From the NCBI RefSeq assembly GCF_003971065.1, contig NZ_RYDV01000005.1, positions 186,001 to 250,000 on the forward strand: a DNA stretch of 64,000 nt. The letters run 5' to 3'. Below the pieces are notes generated by a model. The model was given only the letters and a program-made list of their open reading frames with translations. It was not told where the DNA came from and searched no databases. This document shows positions 55,912-64,000 of this stretch, piece after piece. Each line of letters starts with the position of its first letter. The first letter of the stretch is position 1. The DNA is from Candidimonas sp. SYP-B2681 (GTDB lineage Bacteria; Pseudomonadota; Gammaproteobacteria; Burkholderiales; Burkholderiaceae_B). Made by a program: the position numbers and the translations under genes.

Positions 55912-56880
55912 ATGCCGCTTTTCCCTATGCGCAAAACAGTTATTACCGAAAACCCCGCTCCGAGCGTACGTTTCGTACAGATTGGCGCAGAACAGGCAGG
56001 TCAGCGCATCGACAATTACTTGCTGCGCCTTTGTAAAGGTGTACCCAAGAGCCACTTGTATAAAGCCATCCGCGGAGGCGAAGTTCGGGTCAATAAAGGA
56101 CGCATCTCGGCGGATTACCGGCTTGAGGAGGGTGATACAGTGCGCGTGCCCCCCTTGCGTCTTCCAAGGGTGGATGAAGCACGGACGGTGCCGCCGGCCG
56201 TATTTCCCGTCGTTTTCGAAGACGACGCGCTAATAGTGATAAATAAACCGGCCGGTGTCGCCGTGCACGGAGGCAGCGGAGTATCGTTCGGCGTTATCGA
56301 GCAGATGAGGGCGGCCAGGCCGGATGCTCCCTTTCTGGAGCTCGCTCACCGCCTGGACCGCGAAACCTCGGGCTTGCTGCTAATTGCCAAGAAGCGCAAG
56401 GCTTTGGTTGCGCTGCACGACATGATGCGCGAAGGCGGCGGACGCAAACATTATCAAGCGCTCGTTGTCGGCGATTGGGTCAATGACAAACAGCATATGC
56501 GTCAGCCATTGCTGAAGTGGCTGACGGCCTCGGGCGAACGGCGCGTCAAGGTCGACCCGGAAGGCAAATTGGCGCACACCATCATTACTTTGCAGAAACG
56601 CTATGGCCGCTACACGCTGGTAGGGGCTGAACTGCGTACAGGCCGAACTCATCAAATTCGTGTCCATCTTGCAGCGGCGGGCTATCCTATTGTGGGCGAT
56701 GATAAATACGGTTCAGACGACGTACGGGCAAGATTTGCCCGGCTCGGGTTCAACCGTATGTTTCTGCACGCTTGCCGCCTCGAAATACCTCATCCCTTGA
56801 CTGGCGAACCCATGGCGTTTATTGCAGATCTTCCGACCGCCTGTACGCAAATTATTGACTATCTGGAGAAAAATTCGTGA
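55912..56880 (+). CDS. rluC: 23S rRNA pseudouridine synthase RluC
   Basis: Makes pseudouridine at 23S rRNA positions 955, 2504 and 2580 in E. coli. 322 residues: N-terminal S4 RNA-binding domain (about 30-90, RIDNYLLRLCKGVPKSHLYK) and RluA-type catalytic domain with Asp149 in HRLDRETSGLLL, plus ELRTGRTHQIRVHL. Start ATG 55912; a second in-frame ATG six codons later (MRKTVITEN) is possible. The stop overlaps the next gene by four bases. Confidence 0.95.
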   Translation: MPLFPMRKTVITENPAPSVRFVQIGAEQAGQRIDNYLLRLCKGVPKSHLYKAIRGGEVRVNKGRISADYRLEEGDTVRVPPLRLPRVDEARTVPPAVFPVVFEDDALIVINKPAGVAVHGGSGVSFGVIEQMRAARPDAPFLELAHRLDRETSGLLLIAKKRKALVALHDMMREGGGRKHYQALVVGDWVNDKQHMRQPLLKWLTASGERRVKVDPEGKLAHTIITLQKRYGRYTLVGAELRTGRTHQIRVHLAAAGYPIVGDDKYGSDDVRARFARLGFNRMFLHACRLEIPHPLTGEPMAFIADLPTACTQIIDYLEKNS

Positions 56881-57545
56881 AACGCTATGAGGCAGTTGTT
56901 TTTGATTGGGACGGTACGGTCATGGACTCGACGCATTCGATCGTGGCGGCTATCCAATCAGCATGCGAAGACGTCGAATTGCCGGTGCCGGAAGCGAGCC
57001 AGGCCAGTTGGGTCATTGGCCTCTCGCTGGAAAGCGCCCTGTACCACTGCGTTCCAACGTTGACAGCCGACAAGCTGCCCCTGTTCCTTGAGCGCTACCG
57101 TTTTCATTTTCTGCGCCGTGATCCGGAGATCAAGTTATTCGATGGCATAGTGAATTTGCTTGAGCTTTTGCGTGCGCGCCAGATAATACTGGGTGTGGCC
57201 ACCGGAAAAAGTCGTGTAGGCCTTGACAGAGTCCTGGGTAACATGAAGTTGCAGGCTCACTTTGATGCAACTCGCTGTGCCGACGAATCCATGAGCAAAC
57301 CGCATCCTGCAATGTTGCTCGAAATTATGGATGAACTTGGTTTGTCGCCCGAGCAAGTGCTAATGGTGGGTGACACGTCGCATGATATCCAGATGGCTAC
57401 AAGCGCAGGTGTGGATAGTATGGCAGTAACCTATGGTGCCCATGACCAGCGCACCTTATTGGAATCACGCCCCACGGTAATGGTATCCAGTGTGGCCGAG
57501 ATGCAGGCCTGGTTGTTGGATCGCGTTACGATTCCCTCGGTCTGA
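56877..57545 (+). CDS. HAD-family hydrolase, phosphoglycolate phosphatase-like
   Basis: Cytoplasmic phosphatase of the HAD superfamily, 222 residues. Motif I VVFDWDGTVMDST, cap domain 15-85, motif II LGVATGKSR, Lys in SKPHPAMLLEIM, motif IV MVGDTSHDIQMA. The start is GTG 56877, overlapping rluC (GTGA). Linked to rluC as in many betaproteobacteria. Gph-like by motif, but the substrate is not established. Confidence 0.92.
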   Translation: MKRYEAVVFDWDGTVMDSTHSIVAAIQSACEDVELPVPEASQASWVIGLSLESALYHCVPTLTADKLPLFLERYRFHFLRRDPEIKLFDGIVNLLELLRARQIILGVATGKSRVGLDRVLGNMKLQAHFDATRCADESMSKPHPAMLLEIMDELGLSPEQVLMVGDTSHDIQMATSAGVDSMAVTYGAHDQRTLLESRPTVMVSSVAEMQAWLLDRVTIPSV

Positions 57546-57655
57546 ACGGCTCGTCTTTCGGCGCGATGGTATGTCGATATCGCGGACTTGGCTTGCCCAG
57601 GAACTTTTTCTTGTGCAATATCGTCTTATGACCATGTGGCAGAACGAGGATCGAC

Positions 57656-58624
57656 ATGTCCAAAATCAGAATACCCAGCATTCCAGCGTCGGAGATCACT
57701 TCGGAAGCGGTCTGGCTCTCGCGCCGCAAGTGGTTGCAGCAAGCGGGTGCTGGGGCTTTGGCCCTTGGCGCTGGTGGACTACTTTCATCCCCTCGATCTA
57801 CGTTAGCCGCAGCCTCTCAGTCTGTGTTGCCCGCCACGCCGAATCCCGATTATTGGTTAAGCAATAAGCTGACCTCCGAGAAGGACGTTAGTTCTTACAA
57901 TAATTACTATGAGTTCGGTACGGGCAAGTCGGATCCCTTCGAATATGCCCACAAAATGGAAACCCGCCCCTGGACCGTAAGTGTCGAGGGCGAGGTAGCC
58001 AAGCCGCGAACGTTTGATATTGACGACCTGCTCAAGCTCGCTCCTATCGAGGAGCGCATTTACCGCTTGCGTTGTGTCGAAGCCTGGTCAATGGTGATTC
58101 CCTGGAGTGGTTACTCCCTTTCTACACTGTTAAAGCAGGTCGAGCCCACCAGCAAGGCGAAGTACATTGAATTCGTCACTGCGGTTCAACCCAAGAACAT
58201 GCCGGGCCTGGATGATAGGATTATTAACTGGCCTTACCGCGAAGGTTTGCGTATCGACGAGGCAATGCATCCCCTGACAATGCTGGTGTTTGGCGTTTAC
58301 GGCAAAACCTTGCCCAATCAGAACGGGGCGCCCATGCGGGTTGCCATTCCGTGGAAATATGGCTTTAAATCGGGTAAATCAATCGTAAAAATCCGCTTGG
58401 TCGAGAAAATGCCTGCCACCAGTTGGGTCGAAACCGCGCCTCAAGAATACGGGTTTTACGCCAACGTAAACCCGCAGGTGGCACATCCGCGCTGGAGCCA
58501 GGCTACAGAACGGCGCATAGGTGACGGTTTTTTCGCGCCACGGGTTGAAACCCTGATGTTCAATGGCTATGCCGAGCAGGTCTCATCGCTTTATGCCGGC
58601 ATGGACCTTAGGAAGAATTATTGA
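57656..58624 (+). CDS. msrP: Protein-methionine-sulfoxide reductase catalytic subunit MsrP
   Basis: Periplasmic molybdopterin enzyme that repairs oxidised Met in envelope proteins, reducing both epimers. 322 residues. A Tat signal is present: [20 protein letters not shown] (residues about 23-42). Molybdenum-ligating Cys140 is in [18 protein letters not shown]. The C-terminal half carries [20 protein letters not shown], the MPT-binding region. Start [17 protein letters not shown] fits family members. The stop overlaps msrQ. Confidence 0.95.
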   Translation: MSKIRIPSIPASEITSEAVWLSRRKWLQQAGAGALALGAGGLLSSPRSTLAAASQSVLPATPNPDYWLSNKLTSEKDVSSYNNYYEFGTGKSDPFEYAHKMETRPWTVSVEGEVAKPRTFDIDDLLKLAPIEERIYRLRCVEAWSMVIPWSGYSLSTLLKQVEPTSKAKYIEFVTAVQPKNMPGLDDRIINWPYREGLRIDEAMHPLTMLVFGVYGKTLPNQNGAPMRVAIPWKYGFKSGKSIVKIRLVEKMPATSWVETAPQEYGFYANVNPQVAHPRWSQATERRIGDGFFAPRVETLMFNGYAEQVSSLYAGMDLRKNY

Positions 58625-59262
58625 ACGCTCGTATGCCAGCTTCCACACCGGGGCGCGTCAACTGGACGTCGAAAAACGTTGCGCAGATCAAGCCACTGGT
58701 TTTCATTCTCGCCTTGTATCCAGTATTCCGCTGGGTGTGGCTTGGTTTCACTGATGGTTTGAGTGCGAATCCGGCAGAGTTCCTGATTCGCTCGTCGGGC
58801 ATCTGGGCCCTTGTCGCATTACTATTGACGTTGACCATTACGCCCTTGCGCCGCATCTTTCAGCAGCCGGCCCTGGTCCGTCTGCGCCGCATGTTGGGGC
58901 TTTTTGCTTTTTTTTATACCTGCCTGCATTTGCTGGGATGGGCATTCTGGGAGCGGGACTGGTCTTTGGCGTCGATGTGGGATGATATCGTGCAGCGCAC
59001 ATTCATCTTGATCGGCATGATCGCTTTTGTGCCCATGGTGGCACTGGCCTGCACGTCAACACGTGGATGGATGCACCGTATGGGCCACCATTGGCAATCC
59101 TTGCACCGTTCAATTTATTTGATTGCTGCCTTATCGGTGTGGCATTTCTGGCTGGTGCGGGCCGGCAAAAATGATTTTTTCGACCCATACGTATATGGAG
59201 TTGTCCTGGCCGTATTGTTATTGGTTCGCGTGTGGTTTTTCGTCAGGCGGCGAACGTCCTGA
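58621..59262 (+). CDS. msrQ: Haem-binding membrane subunit MsrQ
   Basis: Inner-membrane b-type haem protein passing electrons from the quinone pool or flavin reductase to MsrP. 213 residues, six hydrophobic helices. Family features: [36 protein letters not shown] (haem His), [19 protein letters not shown] with two His. The start is taken as TTG 58621 overlapping the msrP stop (TTGA); ATG 58633 ([11 protein letters not shown]) is an alternative. The pair msrP-msrQ is standard. Confidence 0.94.
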   Translation: MNARMPASTPGRVNWTSKNVAQIKPLVFILALYPVFRWVWLGFTDGLSANPAEFLIRSSGIWALVALLLTLTITPLRRIFQQPALVRLRRMLGLFAFFYTCLHLLGWAFWERDWSLASMWDDIVQRTFILIGMIAFVPMVALACTSTRGWMHRMGHHWQSLHRSIYLIAALSVWHFWLVRAGKNDFFDPYVYGVVLAVLLLVRVWFFVRRRTS

Positions 59263-59289
59263 GGTACGCGGAGCACGCTTTGGCTTGGG

Positions 59290-60087
59290 CTACGGCAGCG
59301 CTCTAAGAATGGCCAGTGTCTCGGCGTCAGGCTGGCCGTCGTAACGGGCAGGGCGATAATGCATTTGGAAGGCAGCCACTACATTGGTTGTGGCTTTATC
59401 CAGCACCCCAGTTCTTGGTGTCTTATATCCAGCACGGCTCAATTCTTGTTGTAACCAAGGTACATCCGGCAAGCCGTCGCGCAGAAATTCTTGTTCGTAT
59501 GTTTTTGCCTGAGCTTCGTTATACCAGCGACCTATTCCTTTTAGGGCCAGTTCTTTCCATGGAAACAAGGGTCCCGGATCGATCTTGCGTTGAGGTGCAA
59601 TGTCGCTGTGGCCGACAACATTGAAAGGCTTGATCTGGTGGCGTTTGATGATGTCAAGAAATAAAGTCGCTGCGATTTCAATTTGTGCGGGGGAGTAAGG
59701 TTCCCATGTGTCGCCATCCCGACCATGGTTCGCGATTTCGACGCCGATAGACCCCGCATTCATATCGCTGCGGCCGAACCATTCGCTTTCACCCGCATGC
59801 CAGGCGCGGCGGCTTTCGTCGACCAGCTGGTACACGCGGGGCGCCGGGTCGTTCGTAATAAGGTAATGGGTGCTGACATTATTCTGGGATAGAACCTTCA
59901 ATGAAGCCTCGTTGTTCAAAGAGGTGTAGTGCACCACCAGGAATTCAACCCGGCTGTTCTGGCTTTTTGCTACGATGCTGCGATCAATATCCAGCCCGGC
60001 AGGGCCGCGTGCACCGCAGGCGGCAAGCAGCATCGCGGCGCAGGCTATCAATAGGCCCCTGGCGTACATCGTGGTTTTGCGCAACAT
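59290..60087 (-). CDS. AmpD/AmiD-like N-acetylmuramoyl-L-alanine amidase lipoprotein
   Basis: Peptidoglycan amidase, 265 residues from ATG 60087 (MLRKTTMYARGLLIACAAML). A lipobox LLAACG shows attachment to a membrane via Cys about residue 24. Amidase_2 domain (about 45-190): FLVVHYTSLNNEASL, NAGSIGVEIANHG and VVGHSDIAPQRKIDPGPLFP, which hold the zinc ligands. C-terminal peptidoglycan-binding helical domain (about 205-265). Resembles E. coli AmiD, the outer-membrane anchored amidase. Alternative start ATG 60069. Longer upstream frame overlapping the next gene is rejected. Confidence 0.91.
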   Translation of the reverse strand: MLRKTTMYARGLLIACAAMLLAACGARGPAGLDIDRSIVAKSQNSRVEFLVVHYTSLNNEASLKVLSQNNVSTHYLITNDPAPRVYQLVDESRRAWHAGESEWFGRSDMNAGSIGVEIANHGRDGDTWEPYSPAQIEIAATLFLDIIKRHQIKPFNVVGHSDIAPQRKIDPGPLFPWKELALKGIGRWYNEAQAKTYEQEFLRDGLPDVPWLQQELSRAGYKTPRTGVLDKATTNVVAAFQMHYRPARYDGQPDAETLAILRALP

Positions 60088-60142
60088 CAAAGTGACGGTG
60101 GTTTTTTTCCGGCCAACGGCAAAAAAAATTGGGGGCATCGAA

Positions 60143-60916
60143 TCAACGTCCGGCCAAGAACAGGAAGATAGTGGGCTTTTTTGAAAGATCTGGAACGGGT
60201 AGCGCTTTCCATTCGGAGACAGTACGGGTCTGCACAAGCTCGTCATGTGTCGTTAACGATCGTGCAATGCAAAGACGGGTGTTCCCCTTGAGTGCTTGCT
60301 TGAGGGTGTCGAACATAGCGTCATTGCGGTAAGGGGTTTCGATCAGGATTTGAGTTTGTTCATTTCGCAGCGAATCGATCTCCCAGGTCTTGAGTTGTTT
60401 AGCTCGTGCTGACGGTTCAACGGGCGCGTAACCATGAAAAGCAAAGCGTTGGCCATCAAGACCGCTGGCCATCAAGCTTAATAATATGGAAGAGGGTCCC
60501 ACCCATGGTATGACCCGTATTCCCATAGTGTGGGCTACAGCCACCACCTTGGCGCCAGGGTCTGCGACTGCCGGGCAACCCGCCTCGGAGACAAGTCCGA
60601 TCTCGCCGCCTGCGAGCAATGGCTTAAGCCAGGATTGCATTTGCTTGACATCTGCTTTGTTATCAAGGGTGTGAATGGTTATATCTTGCAAGGGGGTGGT
60701 CGTACCGATCAGCTTCAAGAATGTGCGTGCCGTTTTGGCGTTTTCGGCGATGTACGTCGTAAGGCGTCCGGCAAGTTCCTGTACGGCTTGCGGTAGCCAT
60801 ATGGCAGGGGCCGCTTCGCCCATGCCGACAGGTATCAAATGTAGGGTTCCGGCTGATTTCACTGCTTCTCCAGATGGATGGTGGCATAAATTGCCGAGGC
60901 TTTGCTTATTTTCCAT
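60143..60916 (-). CDS. SAM-dependent methyltransferase, RsmI-like (tetrapyrrole methylase fold)
   Basis: 257-residue member of the tetrapyrrole-methylase superfamily closest in pattern to RsmI, the 16S rRNA C1402 2'-O-methyltransferase, but divergent: the usual VPTPIGNL start is replaced by LIPVGMGEAAPAIWLP. GEIGLVSEAGCPAVADPG and VIPWVGPSSILLSLMASGL are the SAM-site motifs, and QILIETPYRNDAMFDTL matches RsmI. Probably a paralogue, substrate unknown. It overlaps maf by 11 bases on the same strand, indicating coupled expression. Confidence 0.85.
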   Translation of the reverse strand: MENKQSLGNLCHHPSGEAVKSAGTLHLIPVGMGEAAPAIWLPQAVQELAGRLTTYIAENAKTARTFLKLIGTTTPLQDITIHTLDNKADVKQMQSWLKPLLAGGEIGLVSEAGCPAVADPGAKVVAVAHTMGIRVIPWVGPSSILLSLMASGLDGQRFAFHGYAPVEPSARAKQLKTWEIDSLRNEQTQILIETPYRNDAMFDTLKQALKGNTRLCIARSLTTHDELVQTRTVSEWKALPVPDLSKKPTIFLFLAGR

Positions 60917-61487
60917 ACGTTAACGGATTGATTCCGAAAGAACGCAGCATGTGGCTTAGCGCAATCAGGGGCAGACCGATAATCGCCGTGGGGTCATCCG
61001 ATTGCATGCTGTCCATTAACGCTATACCCAGACTTTCCGCTTTGGCGCTGCCCGCCGTATCGTAGGGTTGTTCATATCGCAAATAATGGTCGATCTCGTC
61101 GTCGTTGAGATTGCGGAACCGGCAAACCGTGACGATGTCGTTGATTTCGTGACGTTGGCCGTCGGTGACGCATAGGGCGCTATGAAATTCTACCGTCTGG
61201 CCGCTGAGCTGTTTGAGCTGGGCACGCGCGCGGTCAAAATCCCCGGGTTTGCCTATGGGCGAGCCGTCAATTGTCGCGACCTGGTCGGATCCGATGACGA
61301 GCGCGTCGGGATGGGCGGGTATCACTGCCATCGCTTTGGCAAGCGATAAGCGTAAGGCCAGTGCGGTCGGGCTTTCACCGGGTAGCGGAGTCTCGTCGAT
61401 AGCAGGTGCTACGGTCGTAAAGGGGATGGCAAGACGTTCTAGCATTTCTTTACGATAGGGGGAGCTTGAGGCGAGGATGAGACGCAT
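60906..61487 (-). CDS. Maf-family nucleoside triphosphate pyrophosphatase (YceF-like)
   Basis: Hydrolyses modified nucleoside triphosphates (YceF prefers 7-methyl-GTP in E. coli). 193 residues from ATG 61487 (MRLILASSSPYRKEMLERL), the hallmark Maf N-terminus. Also seen: VIGSDQVATIDG (catalytic Asp), GKPGDFDRARAQL and YDTAGSAKAESLGIALM. First gene of the minus-strand trio maf-methyltransferase-amidase. It is divergent from yceD-rpmF-plsX, as in E. coli yceF. Confidence 0.94.
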   Translation of the reverse strand: MRLILASSSPYRKEMLERLAIPFTTVAPAIDETPLPGESPTALALRLSLAKAMAVIPAHPDALVIGSDQVATIDGSPIGKPGDFDRARAQLKQLSGQTVEFHSALCVTDGQRHEINDIVTVCRFRNLNDDEIDHYLRYEQPYDTAGSAKAESLGIALMDSMQSDDPTAIIGLPLIALSHMLRSFGINPLTYGK

Positions 61488-61817
61488 AGTGCTGTATTTG
61501 GTGTTTCGGTTTGACGAAGATCGGCTGCGCACGCTATTATCTAATGTTTTCCTATTTCGCGCAGGCCAAGGCATGGCTTTACTTGCGCCGCTATGCGGCA
61601 GAAAGTACGCAGTACTAGAAAACAGTACTAGGAAAACAGTATTAAGGGCAGTCCAAAGGGTTCATTTGTGGGTGCGGGTTCGCGTCCACAACCTTGGCAA
61701 TAGGTTACCGTGGTTTTTGCGCCGGGTCTTTATTGTTAAAGACGAAGGCGTCAAATAACCGGGCCGGGCTACAATAGCCGGTTGAATTATGATTGAATTT
61801 CGGGATGGGGACTTAAC
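61488..61817. promoter_or_regulatory. 330-base divergent region between maf and yceD
   Basis: No supported gene. It contains three imperfect tandem copies of a 13-14 base unit (CAGTACTAGAAAA type) at 61610-61647, a TACAAT at 61770-61775 that could be a -10 for yceD, and a GGGGA ribosome-binding site before the yceD GTG. A 93-codon open frame running out of the maf start is not protein-like. Confidence 0.5.
61610..61647. repeat. Three imperfect tandem repeats upstream of yceD
   Basis: Units CAGTACTAGAAAA, CAGTACTAGGAAAA and CAGTATTAAGG lie head to tail at about 13-14 base steps. The GTACTA/AGTACT core is self-complementary. Could be a repeated binding site or slippage-derived. Confidence 0.55.
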
Positions 61818-62336
61818 GTGGATATACAGTATGTTGACACGTACGAGCTTACCCGTGCGGGCCAGGAAGTGCACGGCCAGGCTCCGATTGATCTATTCGA
61901 GCGTCTGGTTGAAGATTTGCCTGATCAGGAAAGTACTTCGGTGTCCTGGACTATCAGGGGCGAAATGGACTCGTATGGTCAGCGTTTCTTGCACGTGCAT
62001 GTAAAAGCTGGGCCAATGCTCGAGTGTCAACGCTGCTTGAAGCCGTTCGAATGGCTGGTTGATAGCCATAATCGCCTGCAAGTGGTCAATTCCGAGGCTG
62101 ATCTTGAGGTCGACGATGCCCTCGTTGCAGATCCCGATGAAGCCATCGAGCGGATTCTCGGATCGCAGCGCCTGGACGTTCTGGCTTTGGTTGAAGATGA
62201 GATCATCCTTAACCTGCCCTACGTGCCCAAGCACGATGTTTGTGTGTCGTTGTCGGAGCCTCTTGAAGAAGAATCCGGCAGCGACTCGGTTCGTCCTTCG
62301 CCGTTTGCGGTGTTGGGCCAACTAAAAAAAGATTGA
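61818..62336 (+). CDS. yceD: YceD (DUF177) protein
   Basis: Conserved protein of the DUF177/YceD family, implicated in 23S rRNA accumulation or ribosome assembly; 172 residues. The start is GTG 61818, preceded by GGGGA at good distance, protein MDIQYVDTYELTRAGQEV. A single CxxC (LECQRCLKPFEW) is typical, with an acidic C-terminal half. It precedes rpmF, the standard order yceD-rpmF-plsX-fabH. Function is by family knowledge. Confidence 0.95.
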   Translation: MDIQYVDTYELTRAGQEVHGQAPIDLFERLVEDLPDQESTSVSWTIRGEMDSYGQRFLHVHVKAGPMLECQRCLKPFEWLVDSHNRLQVVNSEADLEVDDALVADPDEAIERILGSQRLDVLALVEDEIILNLPYVPKHDVCVSLSEPLEEESGSDSVRPSPFAVLGQLKKD

Positions 62337-62399
62337 ATTTACCGAAACTAACTAGCGGGAACTTTCGCGTACAATAGCGACCCGTTTACAGGAGTCATC

Positions 62400-62582
62400 A
62401 TGGCCGTTCAGCAAAACAAAAAGAGTCCGTCTAAACGCGGTATGCACCGTTCGCACGATTTCCTCGTCGCGCCTTCGACGGCAATTGAGCCCACTACGGG
62501 CGAACTGCATCTGCGTCACCACATCAGCCCCAACGGCATCTATCGCGGCCGCAAAGTACTCAAATCCAAGAACGACGAATAA
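62400..62582 (+). CDS. rpmF: 50S ribosomal protein L32
   Basis: Small ribosomal protein, 60 residues, [19 protein letters not shown] start as in all L32. No zinc Cys pairs, so it is the C-minus (zinc-independent) form. A strong Shine-Dalgarno (AGGAG) precedes ATG 62400, and TACAAT 30 bases upstream may be a -10. Precedes plsX by 43-46 bases. Confidence 0.98.
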   Translation: MAVQQNKKSPSKRGMHRSHDFLVAPSTAIEPTTGELHLRHHISPNGIYRGRKVLKSKNDE

Positions 62583-62628
62583 TCAGTTGTCTGCGATCTT
62601 GCTATAAGCGCTACAGATTGCACATTTG

Positions 62629-63711
62629 ATGTCGAAAACTGAGATTCGAATCGCCATAGACTGTATGGGCGGTGATATCGGCTTGCCGGTCACTATCCCT
62701 GCAGCCTGTCAATTTGCGAAGCAGAACCCCGATACGCGCTTGCTGCTCGCGGGGGACACTGCGGGCATCGAAGACGGTCTGCGTGCCCAGAACAGTTTAG
62801 GCGCCGGATGGTACGAAATTCTTCCCGCCTCGGAGGTCGTCCTTATGGGCGATTCAATCGAGGTTGCATTGCGGCGCAAGAAGGATTCGTCGATGCGCGT
62901 AGCGGCCCAGGCTGTCAAGGATGGCCGTGCCGATGCCTGCATTTCGGCCGGGAACACCGGCGCCTGGATGGCTATTACGCGTTATGTTCTGAAGACGCTT
63001 GACGGCATAGACAGGCCGGCGATCGCTACGTCGATCCCCAACCAGAAGGGCACTGCCACCACCATGCTCGATCTGGGGGCCAATGTCGATTGCTCCGCCG
63101 AGCACTTGCTGCAGTTCGCCATCATGGGGTCTGCGCTGTCAACGGCTATCGATCATCGTGAGCGTCCGACCATCGGTCTGCTTAATATTGGCGAAGAAGT
63201 CATCAAGGGCAACGAGATCGTAAAGCGAGCGGCCGAGCTGCTACGCAGCAGCGGGTTGAATTTCTACGGTAACGTTGAAGGCGATGATATCTGCAAAGGT
63301 ACGGTAGACGTCATCGTATGCGATGGCTTCGTGGGCAATGTTGTGCTCAAATCAATGGAAGGCCTGGCTAAAATGGTGGCCACCATGATGCGTGCAGAGT
63401 TTACCCGCAATCCGCTTTCGATGACGGCAGGAATGCTTGCCAAACCGGTCCTCAATCGGTTTCGGGATCGCGTCGATAATCGTCGCTACAATGGCGCAGC
63501 GTTGCTAGGCCTGCGGGGCATAGTCATCAAAAGTCACGGTTCTGCCGATAGTTATGCGTTTGGCTGTGCATTACAGCGCGCCCGTGAAGCAGTGCACAAT
63601 GGCTTGCTTGCTGGTACAACAGGCGCTATTGCCAGCCTTCGTCAAAGTCTACAAGCCGCCGCGGCCGAATCGACGAAGATCCCCAACGAATTTTCTGATC
63701 CTGCGCTATAG
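62629..63711 (+). CDS. plsX: Phosphate acyltransferase PlsX
   Basis: Converts acyl-ACP to acyl-phosphate for phospholipid synthesis; peripheral membrane enzyme. 360 residues from ATG 62629 ([18 protein letters not shown]); an in-frame TTG one codon earlier is less likely. Family motifs [44 protein letters not shown] and [13 protein letters not shown] (here [13 protein letters not shown]) are present. Linked to rpmF and fabH as usual. Confidence 0.96.
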   Translation: MSKTEIRIAIDCMGGDIGLPVTIPAACQFAKQNPDTRLLLAGDTAGIEDGLRAQNSLGAGWYEILPASEVVLMGDSIEVALRRKKDSSMRVAAQAVKDGRADACISAGNTGAWMAITRYVLKTLDGIDRPAIATSIPNQKGTATTMLDLGANVDCSAEHLLQFAIMGSALSTAIDHRERPTIGLLNIGEEVIKGNEIVKRAAELLRSSGLNFYGNVEGDDICKGTVDVIVCDGFVGNVVLKSMEGLAKMVATMMRAEFTRNPLSMTAGMLAKPVLNRFRDRVDNRRYNGAALLGLRGIVIKSHGSADSYAFGCALQRAREAVHNGLLAGTTGAIASLRQSLQAAAAESTKIPNEFSDPAL

Positions 63712-63732
63712 CTCAGGTGTGTGGAAGCTACT

Positions 63733-64000
63733 ATGCCTTATGCCAAAATAATAGGGTCCGGAGGGTATTTGCCTCCGCGTGTCGTATCCAACGACGAACT
63801 AGCCGCCGATCTGGCTACACGACAGATCGAAACATCCGACACCTGGATTGTCGAGCGTACAGGGATTCGCCAACGGCATATCGCCGATGCGGGCATGACA
63901 ACCAGCCAGCTTGCCACCCGCGCCGCTCAAATTGCGATGGACGACGCTGGCGTCACTGCAGACGACATTGATCTGATCATTGTGGCGACCTCTACGCCTG
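63733..64000 (+). CDS. fabH: Beta-ketoacyl-ACP synthase III (3' truncated)
   Basis: Starts fatty acid elongation by condensing acetyl-CoA with malonyl-ACP. Only the first 89 residues are in the window; the gene continues past the right edge. [36 protein letters not shown] and [13 protein letters not shown] are diagnostic of FabH. Start ATG 63733, 21 bases after plsX. The catalytic Cys lies beyond the window. Confidence 0.95.
   Translation, partial: MPYAKIIGSGGYLPPRVVSNDELAADLATRQIETSDTWIVERTGIRQRHIADAGMTTSQLATRAAQIAMDDAGVTADDIDLIIVATSTP

Noticed and set aside
61477-61758. 93-codon open frame between maf and yceD
   Set aside because: Starts antisense to the maf N-terminus, crosses the small repeats and shows no protein-like conservation pattern.

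Overview
The window looks like a chromosomal segment of a betaproteobacterium, most likely Burkholderiales, family Alcaligenaceae (Bordetella/Achromobacter/Pusillimonas-like). This rests on gene content and order recalled from that group (nuoLMN followed by a DUF2818 gene; mfd divergent from ispD-ispF; tsaB/rimI, uracil-DNA glycosylase, lplT; smc-zipA-ligA; trpB-trpA-accD; rne divergent from rluC; yceD-rpmF-plsX-fabH) and on a moderately GC-rich base composition. No database search was possible, so genus is not assigned. Genes are packed tightly, many stop/start pairs overlap by 1-4 bases, and I see no tRNA, rRNA, insertion sequence, prophage or CRISPR array.

Layout. 1-5.3 kb: end of the complex I operon (nuoL partial, nuoM, nuoN) plus a DUF2818 membrane protein. 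5.3-8.8 kb: a large DUF3772/MscS-type channel divergent from serB. 8.9-13.8 kb: mfd back to back with ispD-ispF. 13.9-17.3 kb (minus): an OmpR/EnvZ-type two-component system followed by ahpC-ahpD. 17.6-21 kb: a TsaB-RimI fusion, a family 4 uracil-DNA glycosylase and lplT. 21.3-28 kb: smc, zipA, ligA. 28-30.1 kb (minus): msrB, yciB, bolA and a parvulin foldase. 30.4-40.3 kb: two complete branched-chain/amide-type ABC importers facing each other. The plus operon is livK-livH-livMG fusion-livF; the minus operon is livG-livF-livK-livH-livM. They share a bidirectional terminator. 40.4-44.2 kb (minus): fdxA, fpr, phaZ, a lone rnfB and nth. 44.4-46.5 kb: pncB, ridA and a flavodoxin-like gene. 46.6-52.1 kb: relA, trpB, trpA, accD. 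52.2-57.5 kb: rne (minus) and rluC plus a HAD phosphatase (plus). 57.7-59.3 kb: msrP-msrQ. 59.3-61.5 kb (minus): maf, an RsmI-like methyltransferase and an AmpD-like lipoprotein amidase. 61.8-64 kb: yceD, rpmF, plsX and the start of fabH.

Functional themes. Much of the window is core metabolism: respiration, isoprenoids, tryptophan, fatty acid/phospholipid synthesis, NAD salvage, DNA repair and chromosome maintenance. Oxidant defence recurs in three places: ahpC-ahpD, msrB in the cytoplasm and msrP-msrQ in the periplasm. Iron-sulfur electron transfer proteins cluster around 40-44 kb.

I did not find a clearly new multi-gene system. The most interesting signals are local: a 20-copy hexapeptide repeat in the RNase E tail; a strong stem-loop between livK and livH in both facing importers; an Arg in place of the Walker A Lys in one LivF; the TsaB-RimI and LivM-LivG fusions; a membrane-anchorless RnfB whose start abuts the phaZ terminator; and the 17-bp mfd/ispD divergent gap holding overlapping -10-like elements.
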